DNA from: Lingula anatina
Taxonomy: Eukaryota > Brachiopoda > Lingulata > Lingulida > Lingulidae
Length of the DNA stretch: 45,391 nt
Direction: 5' to 3'
Assembly (NCBI RefSeq): GCF_001039355.2
Contig: NW_019774536.1
Coordinates: 257,578 to 302,968 of the forward strand
Shown here piece by piece: positions 21,601 to 35,204 of this stretch (positions are counted from its first letter, which is position 1; every line of letters begins with the position of its first letter). The notes under the pieces were generated by a model. That model did no database searches and was not told where the DNA came from. It saw nothing but the letters and a program-made list of their open reading frames with translations. The translations under genes were made by a program, and so were the position numbers.

Positions 21601-24480
21601 TATCCGTAGCTCCACTCAGCGTGTCAATCAATTTCGAACACCTAAGTTCACCTTTAATGTAAAATGATGGTTAAGAACATTGTATACTGCACTCTTGTTG
21701 GATGTTTGATGTTGTCAGAATTCCACAAGGAATAATATCTTAAATATTTTGAGCATGCTAAAAGTTATTCCTCGTGAAAATATTTTGCTTTTTCCTAATA
21801 CTTAATGTAAGCGCGTTAGAGAAACATCGCACTTATCCAAGATCTCAAACGTTAGACTAAGCGGGCACTTACAGTTCACAAAGCATTTCATTATTCGCAA
21901 TGGATTTTGTCAAATCAATTGTTGGTACGGTGTGACCGCGTTGCCACATTTGGAGTCACGTGGTCCCGATGTAGAAACGCACGCACAGACATATGTCTAT
22001 AGATACTACGACCTGCCTTTGGTGTAATATCCAGTCATGACTTAATTTCACCCCAGGTTCATGATAATTTCACGTGTGTGACTCGTGATATAATTACACG
22101 TTTATCAAAGGGTCGATATAATACATATTACATTTTGAACGCTGTTATTATGAAATATTATAGAGGACTATCATTAAAATCTCAAGTTGGCACCTAAAAA
22201 CAATAATGATAATAATAACAATAATAATAATAATAACAGAAATTACAAGCTTGGTGACAAAACTACTGAAAATGCGAATATAAAACTCATTTTGAATATC
22301 TGATCAAGCTCACAAACTGCCAACACAGGAGTGATGTAGTTTTTTCTACCTTAACTATAATGTCTGTGATTGATCACACAATGTAAACTTAACAACAGTT
22401 GCTATAGTTGAAATGATTTATTATTTGCCGCAATTCAACTATGCTTACATAATTTGAAATTCTAGTTTGCATGATCATTCTTATTATCATTAAATAGCAA
22501 TGGTGACTTGAGTCTACAGCGGCCCTTATACATGTACATGTTGTAGTGTACTGTCTGCTGGTTTGGTGTTGTGAGTAGTGTTCAACTGAGTGTTACCTGT
22601 AAATAATGGTGAATAGTTTTACCTGTTGGCAGTCTTCCGGCAGGCTATAGTATATAATTCCTGCACTACTCCGCATTGCGCACTTCTACAATCCACCGGC
22701 CACAAAGAAGATACGGGAAAAGCCCCATGTGTTAACCAGATTCCGCTGACATCACATTCTGCTGACTTCACATTCAACTGCTACTGCTATAGTTGCAACT
22801 TCCTTACGCTACTTTCACTTATCGTTTTAGTAAAATGTGATATAAGACTCTATGTACCCCAGCAGAGGTACATCCCCGGGAATAAATTAACATTTAAAAC
22901 ACTAACCATGTAATTGGTTTTTGCACCTGACATGCAGATTGATAATCCGCCACACTCTACACATGGGTCAATCAGAAAGAAAATTACTCCTTTGATCAGT
23001 GTGGTTGACATTCTTTCCATTAAACGCATCATGCGGTCAACGGATATTATATTGGATGTATTAAGCTTGGATGCATTCAGTTGGCAACCGTCACAATCAT
23101 GACAGCAATTTTACCAAAAAATCTTTTTTTTTACAGATAATACCACTATACAATATGATATTATTTTCAGTCAGTTTAATGATAATTTGTTTACACGTAC
23201 TGATCATTTCTTTAAATTAAAATGTCGTATTTGAGCGCTAGAATTCAAGAATTTATTCGTTTTAAGTTAATTTGTTGGGTACGTTAGGATTATTCCGCAT
23301 GCGCTTAGATAATGAGGAAATAAACTTTGTCATGTAATGAGATAATATCACATTAAAAATACAAAAGGGCAAATGTGCTCATTGACGTTGTAGCAGGGTT
23401 TCTTTTTGGAGGGGGGGAGTTGTAAAAATTCAGTATATAGTACCTTTGTGAAGAAAAGGTAACAAATGCCTTTAACTTCAGCATGTTTTTTATATAAGGT
23501 TATACTGTAAATTACGCATCTGCTGGACTGCAATGTGATTCATTTAGGTCACTAGCAGTCGACCTTGGCATCAAGTTAAAACATAAGGAAGAGTGATTTC
23601 CGTAATTTGTTGGCAATGATCGATTCATTAAATATTTGGACATTACTGCTACACGTCATCTGTCACCCAAGGACAGTAGAAGCTGTTTGTTCATTGGTGC
23701 TCACACAAACTTAACTAAAAATAAAACAAAAGTACGAGGTGTGATATCCGTATTCTTTGGCTGTAATTTGTTGCTCAGGTCAATTAAACAAACAACCGCC
23801 AAAAGCTATATATTTTCGGTTGAAAAAGATCTCCAAAGGCAACGAACGTAACTGTAAGAAATAAGAAACAGGTCTTTTGTTTGGGTTTATTAGCCCGTTT
23901 GAGGCACCTTCATTCATAATTTCAAAGTTTATTTAAGGCGCTTATTTCCTACATAGTAAATAGCCCGTGTCTTGTGTCCCTTTCAGTGGTTACATCCAAT
24001 AATTGTTAATTTAAAAGGATACCATGAATTTAATTCATAATTTCTAAACTATTTGTAGCACAATGAAACGGACGTTCGGGCCTGATGTACTGGCGAGATG
24101 TTGGCACTTTTCATTTTTATAGTAAAATAGATTCCCCTATAATAATTTAAGAAAATGCTTTTGATGTGGCCTTTGATTATAATTAACTAAGTTATTATGC
24201 TTTGTGCATGATAAACTTTACCAAAGGTTCGATTTTGTTTCACATTTGCATTTATATTGTTACAGATGTATCTCTACGCCAGTTGCGACACCACATCAAA
24301 TAGGAATTCGCGTTTTATGTCATATGAATATAGAATACATTCCACCTGGCATTGAATAAAAAGACGTGAAGATATGCAAGGCTGAAATTTAAAATGAAAG
24401 ATTATTATTGTTTTGATATCTAGAAAAAGAGAAAGGTGTGGGATGAACTAAGCTGCAAAAAAAAAAAAAGTCTGAAACGT
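18695..24480. other. Gene-poor intergenic region
   Basis: No exon with both a coding frame and splice signals was found. A short (ATA)n/(AAT)n run lies at about 22197-22236. The plus-strand frame 22626-23102 is open except for one stop at 22911-22913, but its translation resembles nothing I know and the opposite strand is also open there, so I do not call a gene. Confidence 0.5.
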
Positions 24481-24529
24481 GGTAAACCACACGTGAAGGT
24501 AGCGTAAATTATTTTGATACCCGCCGCAA

Positions 24530-24572
24530 TAGTGGGTTGGTGGGGAGGGGGGGGGAGGGGGGGGGGAGTCCG
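24530..24572 (+). repeat. G-rich tract with G-quadruplex potential
   Basis: GGGTTGGTGGGGAGG followed by two further long G runs separated by single A residues gives well over four runs of three or more Gs. It is the strongest quadruplex-type tract in the window. Confidence 0.7.
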
Positions 24573-24835
24573 TCGGTTTAAGCTAATCAAATGTATCTTC
24601 GATGTACCCTTTCCCTTTGGGAATGGTATTTAAAACCACCACTAGAGGGACGCTTAAGGCGCAGGCCCCCGATTGGTCAGCCAGCTCACGTGGTGAATTC
24701 AAAATAATTGGCAGTTAGAGCCTGGCAGCCGTTAAAGCTGGACAGCGTGTTAGGGCGCTCGAGCCCATTTTGCTTCAATTAAAATCGGCTTAAGCATAAG
24801 CGTCGAAGATTTTCCCACCCTCCCGTCCCTCATAT
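24573..24835. promoter_or_regulatory. GC-richer patch with inverted CCAAT box and E-box
   Basis: Next to the G-rich tract lies a GC-richer stretch with GATTGGTCAGCC (inverted CCAAT) and CTCACGTGGTG (E-box core CACGTG). A frame of 110 codons follows at 24834-25166, but it is hydrophobic and unrecognised. Promoter function is only a possibility. Confidence 0.2.
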
Positions 24836-27800
24836 GGGCAGAAGGGGTTTCTTACATTTGCATTACACATTTTGCGTACATGATCTTCATTTAGTTTCTA
24901 AACATTTGCGCTTAGTAAATGGGAATTTTGAACAGCTGCAATTAGTTATATTGCTACCTGTATCTAAGTGTTGCAATTCATTAACATACGGGTTGATGTA
25001 CTTTGTTGAAGTAGTTAACGTTTATTGTAGTTATGTAATTTATGTAAACTTTTATGTAGTTTTAATAAATTTTTCAAGCCCGATAGTGGTTCTGGTTTTA
25101 ATTAGGCTTATCACATGCATATTCTATTTAAGCGAATCAAAGGTATCTTCCGAGCACGATTCATGAGTGTTATATTAACAATTCATTCTAAGCCGCTACA
25201 GAAGAATTCGCGAACATTGTGTTAGTTCTTCATATGCTAGTCTTCATGGGGGATTTTGATAAAAACAATAAACGGACGCTTACTGCAATTGATGCTTGCT
25301 TGGTCATTACTTTAATTGGAGCCATTGTTTATACGTAGAATAAAATCATTAAGAGGCATTACTAATGCATTGACGTCCTGTTTCGTGCTTATTTCTATCC
25401 AATAACAATGTAATCGATGCACTCTAACCATAGGGTAGTTTGTAACTACCCACTGCTAGAATATTCATGGATCGATTAATAGATTTATTATATCTTATTG
25501 TATGACACAAGTCTAAAATAGGATCCATTAGTCCATTTGCATTCATTTTTATACAAACGTAAAAAGTACGATTTATATCAATTGAAAATAACTAAAAAAA
25601 GAACTTAATTAGAGAGCAGGACTGCTTCAAAATAAATATACCAGCGACAGTTGATATCTGTTCAGCTCTGTTTATAAATTCATATTCTTCCAAACAGTAT
25701 TGTCGTAACATAAACACCATTTGCGTTTGTTTTAACGCATATTCATCAATCAAGATTAATGTCCATTAATTCATGTATGTCCATATCAATCCAAACTTCT
25801 CTAATCCATTGCCTCCAAAAAATGCCAATGTAAGTACACTAAACGAAAAAAAAAGCAGAAAGCAGGCTGAATAATGGGTTAAGTCATCAGACATACAGAT
25901 GGGCCATCAGTGAAACTAGATATTCCAGCAGGTGATGACCAAGTCGGTCAAGCAGAAAGCAACACAACAGGTGTCCAAGCAAGCGATCACGTCAGAAGAC
26001 TTTCAAGCTCACAGTAAAATCATCTAAGAAATCACACAAAAATGTTGTTACACACACATACCCCCCCCCCCCCCCACACACACACATAGTAAACCAAGCA
26101 AACACAGAAAAAATGTATCAGACAGCCACAAAAGCAGTTTACATGGGTAAAAGTTTTCAGGATTATGCCTCATTTTAAGATTTTCAGTCTTCATTTTGGT
26201 CATTACGAAATTGCAAGCTACGTTTTCGCGATTTTTCATTTTTTACAACTTTCACCCATGAGTTTACCAAACGGACAGCAGACAAACTGTTGGACATTCA
26301 GACAGACCGATGATCCTCTGCAAAGTTTGACTATTTTACTACTGTTTGCATCGATTTTCCACCGTGACAGAACAAATGCTTGCCATTCACGCCATACGGA
26401 CACCTGCCATTATGATTCCCTTGATAGTCCGTTTATATTGTCTCTAATGGTTAGACGCTTGAGAAAGCGTCAGTCAGTCAATATCAGCTTTGTGCCTAAA
26501 CTTGACAATGTTTGCCAATACACTATACCTTGAATTGGTTTAAGTAAAGGTATGCATTGATAACACGATTATAGCGGGAAACTAATCGATGGAGTTAGCC
26601 TCTGTAGCAAAAATGATACATTAACTTATCTTGCACTTCTCAGCTTAAAGACACGACAATTAAATAATTGGCGCGTGTTAGTCCATTAAAACATTTTGAT
26701 CACGTGCACGTTTTTGAAAGACAACTGCTGTGGTCCATTTCAACTAAATACGTGCACTATTCATTTTTAAGATATAAAGAAAGCACCCAAACACGCTTTC
26801 CAATCTTTTTTACTCTTTCAAGTTTTGTTCGGGATTATCTCTTGCCATAATATGCCTCCGTGCTTTAATTCGGATTGCAGATATGTTCAATTGTGATAAA
26901 AAATATATTCATTTTAGGGCACTAAATATGTTTCACCAGAAATTACTGATCAACACAAATAAAGATGCACGTATTTAAAACATTACAACAAAACATTTTA
27001 GATGCAGTTCTCTGAGAAAACTACTATTCTGGGGTATGGGAAAGACAAAAATTCCTTTTTAACTTAGCTGTCTTGTGTTTTGAGTCCGGGGAAATAATAC
27101 TGTTAAATCAAAGAGAGCACTTTTCTTTGTGGTGTTATTCGATTGGCTAACACGGTGGACATGAAAAAGAATACAATTAGCCTTCTTGGATTTAACACTG
27201 GCGTACTGACCGCAATAAGCGCAATGATCTAGAAAGGTCATTGACTAGCGTAACCCGTTTTATTGACTAGATACGAGTCGGTCGTCTGTCTTATGCAATC
27301 TCTTCCTCTTGTTGCGGGGACACGTCTCTGACGTGTTCGTTAAATGGAATTTAGTCATGACAACAAAGTGCACTGTCAGAACGCTCGAGCGCACGCCTTT
27401 CCTACAACATTACCATAAACACTGATAAAAATTAAAACTACTTATTTCACCACCCAATTGTTTTCTCCACACATTAACTATCCTTACCTCTTGTGGTGGT
27501 GCCTCTGATATTGTTTTAAGGCATGTTGAAGATGTTACGAGAATCCTTTATGGGGATTTTTGCCGTGTAATTTTGCTATGAAACATTTTACGTGTCCTTT
27601 ATTTTAAACAATAAATCTTACACCAAAAATAAATAATTTTGTGTTGTGTAGTAGAAAAAACGCACGTTTCTACAATGTATGTATGAATTGACCAGTAATT
27701 GAGTCGCAGCTGTGTATAAATGGAAAATCTATATGAAAACACATACTTTTCTTTGTTAAGGGAACGCAATTAACTTGTTTCATAGCCCCTGACATTAAAC

Positions 27801-28305
27801 GTTCTTGAGACATCTATCGGACAGATGATAGCACACTTTGCGACCTTTGATACAGGGAATTTCCTAAAATAGAAGTATGCAAAGAATCAATTATTTTGTG
27901 CGATTTCTCCTTTTTTCACGTTTGAGGAATTAAATTGATAACCTGCCAATATCTTGATCTGGGAATCTACAGGATTTCGACAGATGAAACAATATTTGAA
28001 AGTAGAAAATCCAAAATCAAATTAAAAATTGTACAGCATCAAACTCAGTCAGCCAACCACTAAATAAAATAGATCAGGGCCTGATGGGTGTGTTTGTGTG
28101 TGTAATTCTATGTTTTATCAATAGATTATATAGTTAATAATAGTACAATTATAAACTACATTTTGTTATGACTAAAGTTAATCGATAGCTCTGGTTTCTG
28201 TTATGGCTAGTAGTTAAGTAGTTTTCACTTAAATATTTTTTTATTTTAAATTTAACTACAAAAGGCATTGTTTAAAATGATTTGAATTTCATATCATTTC
28301 ATATA
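24836..28305. other. Gene-poor intergenic region left of the gap
   Basis: Holds a mixed CA/poly-C tract at about 26048-26090 and several short frames on both strands, the longest 122 codons at 26165-26533, with no recognisable motif or splice context. I see no gene. Confidence 0.5.
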
Positions 28306-28534
28306 NNNNNNNNNNNNNNNNNNNNNNNNNNNNNNNNNNNNNNNNNNNNNNNNNNNNNNNNNNNNNNNNNNNNNNNNNNNNNNNNNNNNNNNNNNNNNNN
28401 NNNNNNNNNNNNNNNNNNNNNNNNNNNNNNNNNNNNNNNNNNNNNNNNNNNNNNNNNNNNNNNNNNNNNNNNNNNNNNNNNNNNNNNNNNNNNNNNNNNN
28501 NNNNNNNNNNNNNNNNNNNNNNNNNNNNNNNNNN
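28306..28534. other. Assembly gap (229 N)
   Basis: Unresolved bases, followed at once by TAATAATAA and an (AT)n run to 28592. The gap probably represents unassembled AT-repeat sequence. Confidence 0.99.
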
Positions 28535-28538
28535 TAAT

Positions 28539-28539
<1 letters not shown>

Positions 28540-28592
<53 letters not shown>
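28540..28592. repeat. (AT)n microsatellite at the gap edge
   Basis: About 50 nt of AT dinucleotides bordering the assembly gap; its true length is unknown. Confidence 0.9.
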
Positions 28593-28596
<4 letters not shown>

Positions 28597-29138
28597 CAAT
28601 TTTAGGTTGCAGTAGCCATTTTTCGTTGAGTAGTGACTCATCTTAAACCCGTGACACAACATTATTTCGCTTCTATAAACCTTCTGTTAACCTAAATTAA
28701 AAGTCGGGAAATAAAGAGATTGAACAATTAGATCTTCTTTGAAACGTCCAATTAATGAACTTTCAAAATACGGTGCATATTGTGTTATGAAGCATTTAAA
28801 TAGAATACAAACAAGGAAAACCGGTGATTCAATCAGTGCAACATTTACCTCATAAATTTTAGAATGCATGTAACAAGTTATAACAACATACTGGTCATTA
28901 AAAAATAATACGTTTGACTGATGTCCAAACTAGCGTGTGATAAACACTTTCATGTGCGTAACTTTACAAGAAAATTACAGGAAAATTAGATGATTATTCA
29001 CTGTGGGCTGAATAATGTAAGGTAAATATGTATGCTATACTCGAATTTTAATGAGACTTTTGTAATATTTGGTTAAATGAAGTGGACCCCAAGGCTATGA
29101 CCATATATAAACTAAAAGAACGTTTTCATCAAAATATT

Positions 29139-29158
29139 GACAACACACATGCACACAT

Positions 29159-29211
<53 letters not shown>
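29139..29211. repeat. Compound (CA)n(GA)n microsatellite
   Basis: An interrupted CA stretch is followed by uninterrupted AG from about 29167 to 29211. Confidence 0.9.
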
Positions 29212-29215
<4 letters not shown>

Positions 29216-31660
29216 TGAGGTATATTGTTTAATAATATAATTATACAAACTAACCAAAAGAAACAATTTTCTTTAAGGATAAGGAGGGGTATTACGTCAA
29301 AAAAAAAATAGCGTCAGCAATGTATAATTAAACAAAAGTTTTAGAACTTTGAAAACTTATTTTCTTGCAAGTTAGAGAACACGATGAAGATAAAGAATAA
29401 CTACTCCATCCACCTCCGCAAGGACGTTAAAAGTGTCGTGACAATTTGTTACTATTAACACTTAAGGTTTACAAGCCCAGTCCACGTCTTTGCGAATTAA
29501 TGAAAATGACCATACAGTGTTTTCATGTAGCGTGGGTGAGCTAGGAACTATTGCAGATGACGTAAATACTAAAATAAATCTGCCCTTCATGACCCTGGGA
29601 CTTGAAAGAGATATCAATACCGGTAAAGGGAAATTTACATGTACAAATAACCATGATCACGAAAAGCTTTTATCTGTTGATCTAACCACCCCGTATATTC
29701 CCCGGGAAAAACATTAAGTTCATTTTAAGTGAACTAATTACTCTTTGACCTTACTAAGTCAAACCAGTACATCACAGCAGTTACTTTTCTCGCTTAATTC
29801 AGTCTATATAGACGAAGACACCGACGCAAAAAGGGGGTCATTTATTTCTGACAACTGTCAAAGACGTTTTAAAAACATCGTTTAGATCGATCAATTCCAT
29901 GGTTTCGTTGCCAGGAGGAAGCCACCTCCTCCTTCAGTTTTCATGGGCGGAAACCCACAGTCCGTTTGTCAATATGATAAAATCCCAGTGTGATTTGCTC
30001 TCAAACGCTCCGCAGGCTTTTAAAACACGATGCCAAATAGACCTTTACATGCAGTAAATAGCAAATTCTGAATACAAAAGCAGTGAATTGAAAATAAATA
30101 TTTTACCAGTCGCATCTACCCTTATAAAGCTAATGTAATTAACGCATTAATTCTGTAGCTGAATGGATCTACATTTCAATCATGATTTATTTATTGCTTG
30201 ATCAATCAGCATTGTATTTCAAATAGATGTATTTATTGCACTGTAAAAAACACATGAGAAGCGAAGTAAATCAGCAACCTGGGTGAAATATAAAGAGATG
30301 GTTACATACATTAACATGTCAACTACATGTATGTATGCCTCTGCATGTGAATTGAGTATTAATGATTGAAACACACAGTTTTACTGTTCAAAAACGCCCA
30401 TCTGGAAGGTGAAAATTGCAACCAATCTCGGTGTGCTAATCAGACACGTAGAGTTCATAAAAGATCCTTTCACTGTTAATATTGACGGGTGTGTCCAAAC
30501 ATCGCCTTAAACGTTGGATTAAAAACATTTTAATTCTTCGATATCCCCAGCGTAGATAATTAAGATACCATAAATAAATAGGGTGAAAGTGCACGGAAAC
30601 AAATTTTCAGTGTTTTTTATTTGCAAGTTGTATTCAAAGGAAGACGTCAGCTTGACTGTAACTTTATTACTATACAAATATATACTCGATTCCGTGAAAC
30701 CTAAATCAAATACATAACATCAAACAGAGGTGTATAAACCCTCTCATGTATGTTGACACTATATTGATTAGTCACGGAAACAAGATGCTCTAAAAAGACG
30801 AGATTTTTTTATCATTCAATGGCATATAAAGCTTTCAAGAGTCTTATAATCTCTCACTGGAGTACGCACGTGTATGTTGAGAGATTAGCTCACCAAGTTT
30901 TGTTTGCGTTGTATGATTCATTCCTTCTATTGTGTTGATGGAGTTACCCTGACATTGTGTCCATGGGATGCTTTAATTACTCTGTATCTCAGCACTTTTT
31001 TATTGCCACCTTTTAACTATCCTATACCACTTTCCCCGCTCCTTTTCCATTATTCATTCCACTGGGAGTTTTTTTACGCCCCCCCCCCCTCCATATTTCC
31101 AAAAGGAAAATGTGTGCTATCATACAGTAGGCCTATTGCCTTCGTAACAAATTCTGTTATGCTTATAAGAACTTGTTTTGGTCAATTTTTACCATGACAG
31201 AATTTCACTTTCTTTATTTACTCATGTATTTTAAATATGTTGAACACAAGTTCTTATTTAATATCATAGATGTACAGTAACTCTTTCGTATTTCGTAATA
31301 AATATTGTAAACCGCCAGCCTGTTTATACTTATTCTATCATTGCTGAAAAAATGAACTCGTTAAGTTGCAAGTATAAGCTAAATATGAGCAAATACATAT
31401 CCGGTGCGCCATGTCACAGTTTCAGTATTGAGTTTTGGATATGATAATGATTGGTTTATTGAGAACTAGGTACATTTACAGGCTATCTATACTAAATAGT
31501 TATCTGAACTCTAAAAAGGTTATGGATATATATAATAGGCAGTTCAATTAGAGGGAAGTTTCAAATAGACTTTTCAAATAGCAATTCAAAATAGACACGT
31601 GGCTCACATTAGAATTTGTGAAAGCGTTTAGAATCGTTTATGATAAACGTCTGTAGGTTC
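29212..31660. other. Gene-poor intergenic region
   Basis: No supported gene. A 75-codon frame at 29490-29717 ends in an INTGKGKFTC-like stretch that faintly recalls the start of a C1q-type beta strand, but it is too short and isolated to call. A poly-C run lies at about 31079-31090. Confidence 0.45.
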
Positions 31661-31664
31661 TTAT

Positions 31665-31834
31665 ACAGGCCCGTAGCCAGGGGGGGTTCGGGGGGTTCGA
31701 AAGAACCGCCCCTTTTGCTGGGAAAAGGTCCACTCTGGGTAAAATTTGATCTAGGTACATGAAGTTTTCATGGGAAAAGGTCCACTTTTTCAGAAAAAGA
31801 ACCCCCCTTTTGAAATTGCTGGCTACGGGCCTGT
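31665..31834. mobile_element. Miniature element with 16-bp perfect terminal inverted repeats
   Basis: The left end ACAGGCCCGTAGCCAG (31665-31680) is the exact reverse complement of CTGGCTACGGGCCTGT (31819-31834). The interior carries GGGGGGTTC near the left and GAACCCCCC near the right as a second, imperfect inverted pair, and a duplicated GGGAAAAGGTCCACT. It has no coding capacity. I recall palindromic repeats with CCGTAGCCAGGGGGG ends from several marine invertebrate genomes. Confidence 0.8.
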
Positions 31835-33115
31835 TATAGTAAGAGAAAAACACTGAAAATTGGTGCAACCACTTAAAAGATGGAGAATCACACGCATGGA
31901 CATAAGAACATTTGTATGTCTTCTTTTAGTCCAATTATCTTGAGTGAAGTTGCATTTTTCCAGACGACCTCTAAGTAAGTTGCATCAGGTGGGGCCATTA
32001 TTTCTACATAAACCACAACCTATGGATGTCTCCTGCAATGTACATACATGTATATCTTTGGATATAGCTTTATAACATCAATGCTTTCTTTAATGGATAA
32101 AACTGCCTAAAGACTTAAAGTCTGATGGCAAATCACATTAAGTTGTTAGCTACGGAAAGGATTATTGAAAACCTCTTTTCCTACATGGTACGGCTCAGAT
32201 GGGGTAAAGATTAGTTTTTTCGGGCAATTCTATAAATTCAGATAATACTGCATTCTTCGCTTGTTGTGAACGTTTTCTTTAAATTCCAAAATATGATGAT
32301 GAATTTAAGAACGTCAAGGAAACTACAACACACCGGTTGAGTCATGGCCAAACTGCTTTTGGTTAATTGTGAAGGTCAATAGTTCAAATGTAGTGTTGTC
32401 ATCTTTGGCATCACTCTGCTTTTCTTCTTGTTAGAGGAATGCAAAAATGCAAAGGGATGTCCCTTTGAGAATGGTATTTATTTCTAGTGGAAAACATTTC
32501 CCATGAATATATAAAATGCTATTTTAATTCAAGGCATTCAAGGTTACGCTTGATGGAATCAATGCGACAAGAAACGGACATGGGCCAGTTTTGTGACCAT
32601 TTAATTCCAAGTGCCAAACACAGCGACAGTCGATACTTCCATTTCCAAGATCTATCCATTGCCGGAAATGAAACGCTATAAATGTCTCCCTGTACAATAT
32701 CTGGAAACATTTGTCACAAAAACGGGATTTTCTGTAAATATGTTTATAGGTTTCTACTGAGCAGTACGACTTTTTGTTTGTCTTTCTTGAAGCAAGATCA
32801 GATACTGTATTGTATTAATAATAATTGAACACCTTTTAGGCAAACTGGATGGTAGCAGGAGATGCATTTATGACGTGCGCTAAAACCGTGTCTTTGTGTC
32901 TGTAATAACGTATCGATGTTCTGTCCCTAGCGACATGAAAAACGGGTTATCGAATGCAGTTTGTTTAACAACTGGTAGTTCATTTTGGTCCACATACTGG
33001 TTTTGTATGTGTATAATTCAAGATGATAAGAACTCTGATGATAAAAAAATGCTTGCAAAATATGAGAAAAGCGAAAACAATCGTAATATCACGAGCTAAG
33101 AAAACCATTTTGTGC

Positions 33116-33147
<32 letters not shown>

Positions 33148-34322
33148 GTGTTATGATTGATGACAGGGACATACATGTACATGTTTGTTGACAGTTTGTA
33201 AGGATTAGCATTACTTTGATACCTGTCATTATTTCTATGGTCGGCAATTTTTGATGGATTGTATACTATATATTAAACAATATGTTGAACATGGCAAATG
33301 ATAGAGGAGCAATGTATTAGAAAATTAATGATGAGGTTAATGCATTGGCGGGAAGCCATCGATAAAAAATCATTATTTAAATATAATTGTTTCACAACTC
33401 AATGCCACATAAAATGCTATACAAAAACTTTTCTATAACAATTATCAATCTACAAATAAGCTTCTGTAGTTCGAGAGATTTCCTTTCCACTATCATTATT
33501 AAAGTCATTTTCATCTGATAATTTGCAGTCGCCCATGAGATGTAATTTCGGGTCGCATTTTGAATTTTGCTTATCACAGTTTGTAATTTTACATCACAAG
33601 CCGCCGGGTAAGCTGAAAAGTATTTGCTTCCAATTAACTACTTTTTAGTTCATATTTCGTTCATATGTGAACTGTTCTCGTCCGCCTTAATATTGTTTTC
33701 ACATCAGGCTAATGATACCCTCATACGAGGATAAACGCTCTCCATGTTGCTCAAATGCTTGATCATGCGATAATGCGTATACTAGATAATGCGGTGCAAC
33801 GTTTGCGAACAACAGGCGTTTTCATCTTTTGATATTTAATCTTATTCTACTTGCACACAGCTGTGCCAAATTGACCAGTTAAGTGAGGTGGAATTCATTA
33901 CTGTAATGCAGATTTACATCTGTCTCATGTACAAAAGGGTTGAACTCCCAAGCCCAAAGTATGTTGAGTAGAGAGATAATTAAGGCATTTGTTTGCACAC
34001 AGTACACTTCAAATCATACGTGCACGGAGTCATTACATTGCAGATATGCCTATAAGATATGACACAGGTGTTGAGCTTACTAATGCCCCGATTTTGGTGT
34101 GCATCAGACGGGTTAGCTAACTACAATAAATGCCAACCGACTATTAAAGGCTGCCTATCTCATTTTCGGTATTTATACCGACTAAGACGTGAATTACAAT
34201 CCGATACCAGTGTTTGATTTTTCATTCTTTATTTAAGAGATATGAGGACCTAATTACGATGTTCCATTAAAGGGATAACAACGCTTCATTGGGTATACGG
34301 TATATGACGATGTTCTCATACT
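31835..34322. other. Gene-poor intergenic region with a poly-A run
   Basis: A pure A run lies at about 33118-33142. It could be the tail of a retroposed sequence, but no matching body was recognised upstream. No gene is supported. Confidence 0.45.
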
Positions 34323-34623
34323 TACCAATGGTTAACAAATCCATTCCGACATTCAAAATTAGTCAATTCCTTTTTTAAGGTATATTTTTGCAATAATCTC
34401 TGAAGATAATTTATTTGCACACAGCTAGAATAAAGAGATTATTAAGGAGAGTAGCCATCGATGAAGGTCCAAGTGGACCGACGGCAAGCACAGATTTCAT
34501 AACAATTGCAATAACCACCTTTTTGGTGGTAAAATGGAATTTATCATATTTTAAGATTTTTTACAATGTATTCATTGTGGAATTCTAAATCTAATATGGA
34601 GAGTTGTTATCCTTTAAACAAAG
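34323..34623. repeat. Dispersed repeat with hairpin, copy 2
   Basis: Diverged partner of 14469-14750, same orientation, located about 1.2 kb beyond the nAChR-2 stop codon. The hairpin at the equivalent position reads ACCACC-TTTTT-GGTGGT (34514-34530). Confidence 0.72.
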
Positions 34624-34634
34624 CCATTATTTCG

Positions 34635-34677
34635 CTTCTACTGATAAAATCAGTAGAAGTTCTCTTTCAAGAGAACT
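34635..34677. repeat. Two overlapping perfect hairpins
   Basis: CTTCTACTGA-TAAAA-TCAGTAGAAG (34635-34659, 10-bp stem) is followed by AGTTCTCTT-TC-AAGAGAACT (34658-34677, 9-bp stem). The two share the AG at 34658-34659, so a single strand could form one or the other completely, or both with one end frayed. Confidence 0.8.
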
Positions 34678-35204
34678 CCTGGCACCGGATTGTACTACTT
34701 ATCGTTGTAATTAAATAGTCGTTCAAACGGTGTTGATAGCTGTTCAGATGAGGAAGTTCTGTTTGAAATCGACATTACAGTTTTTACCACCCAAAACGCT
34801 GTTGTTACGTCATCAGCTCAAATAAGCAAATTCACCCTTATTCTTTATGTGACAGGATTATCTCATAATATGACAATTTTATTTCCGTATTATATAAGCG
34901 GATAAGGAAATGAATCCCAGTGCATCGAACCCCCTTAAGACGTGACATATGTAAACTGACGTTTAAATGTAGAAATTTTCCTTTTGAAATTTTACAATAT
35001 ATTGGCTGTTCATATTCATTTGAGCATTCTACAACTATAACATCTGAAGGCAGTTCTTAGTACAAATGATAATCTTTTTAATTACAAATATCATATAATG
35101 GAAATAATGGAAAATTACAAGAAATGATGCTTTTTTAAAGTTACAAGGTGCGAACAGATAAAGTGACTGCAATCTTGGTCGTGCCTCTTTCTCTACGACT
35201 GGGT

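Noticed and set aside
22626-23102. A plus-strand frame open except for one stop at 22911-22913
   Set aside because: The translation resembles no known domain, the opposite strand is also open over part of it, and there are no convincing splice sites.
24834-25166. A 110-codon hydrophobic frame after a promoter-like patch
   Set aside because: The hydrophobicity comes from T-rich sequence; no signal-peptide or helix pattern resembles a known family.
26165-26533. A 122-codon plus-strand frame
   Set aside because: Unrecognised, in repeat-rich intergenic DNA with no promoter, splice or conservation signal.
29490-29717. A 75-codon frame with a GKGKFTC stretch resembling a C1q-domain strand
   Set aside because: The similarity covers only about ten residues, the rest of the domain is absent, and no neighbouring exon supplies it.
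34658-34677. Histone mRNA 3' stem-loop
   Set aside because: The CTCTTTCAAGAG core is superficially similar, but stem length, loop and flanks do not match the histone consensus, and no histone gene is nearby.
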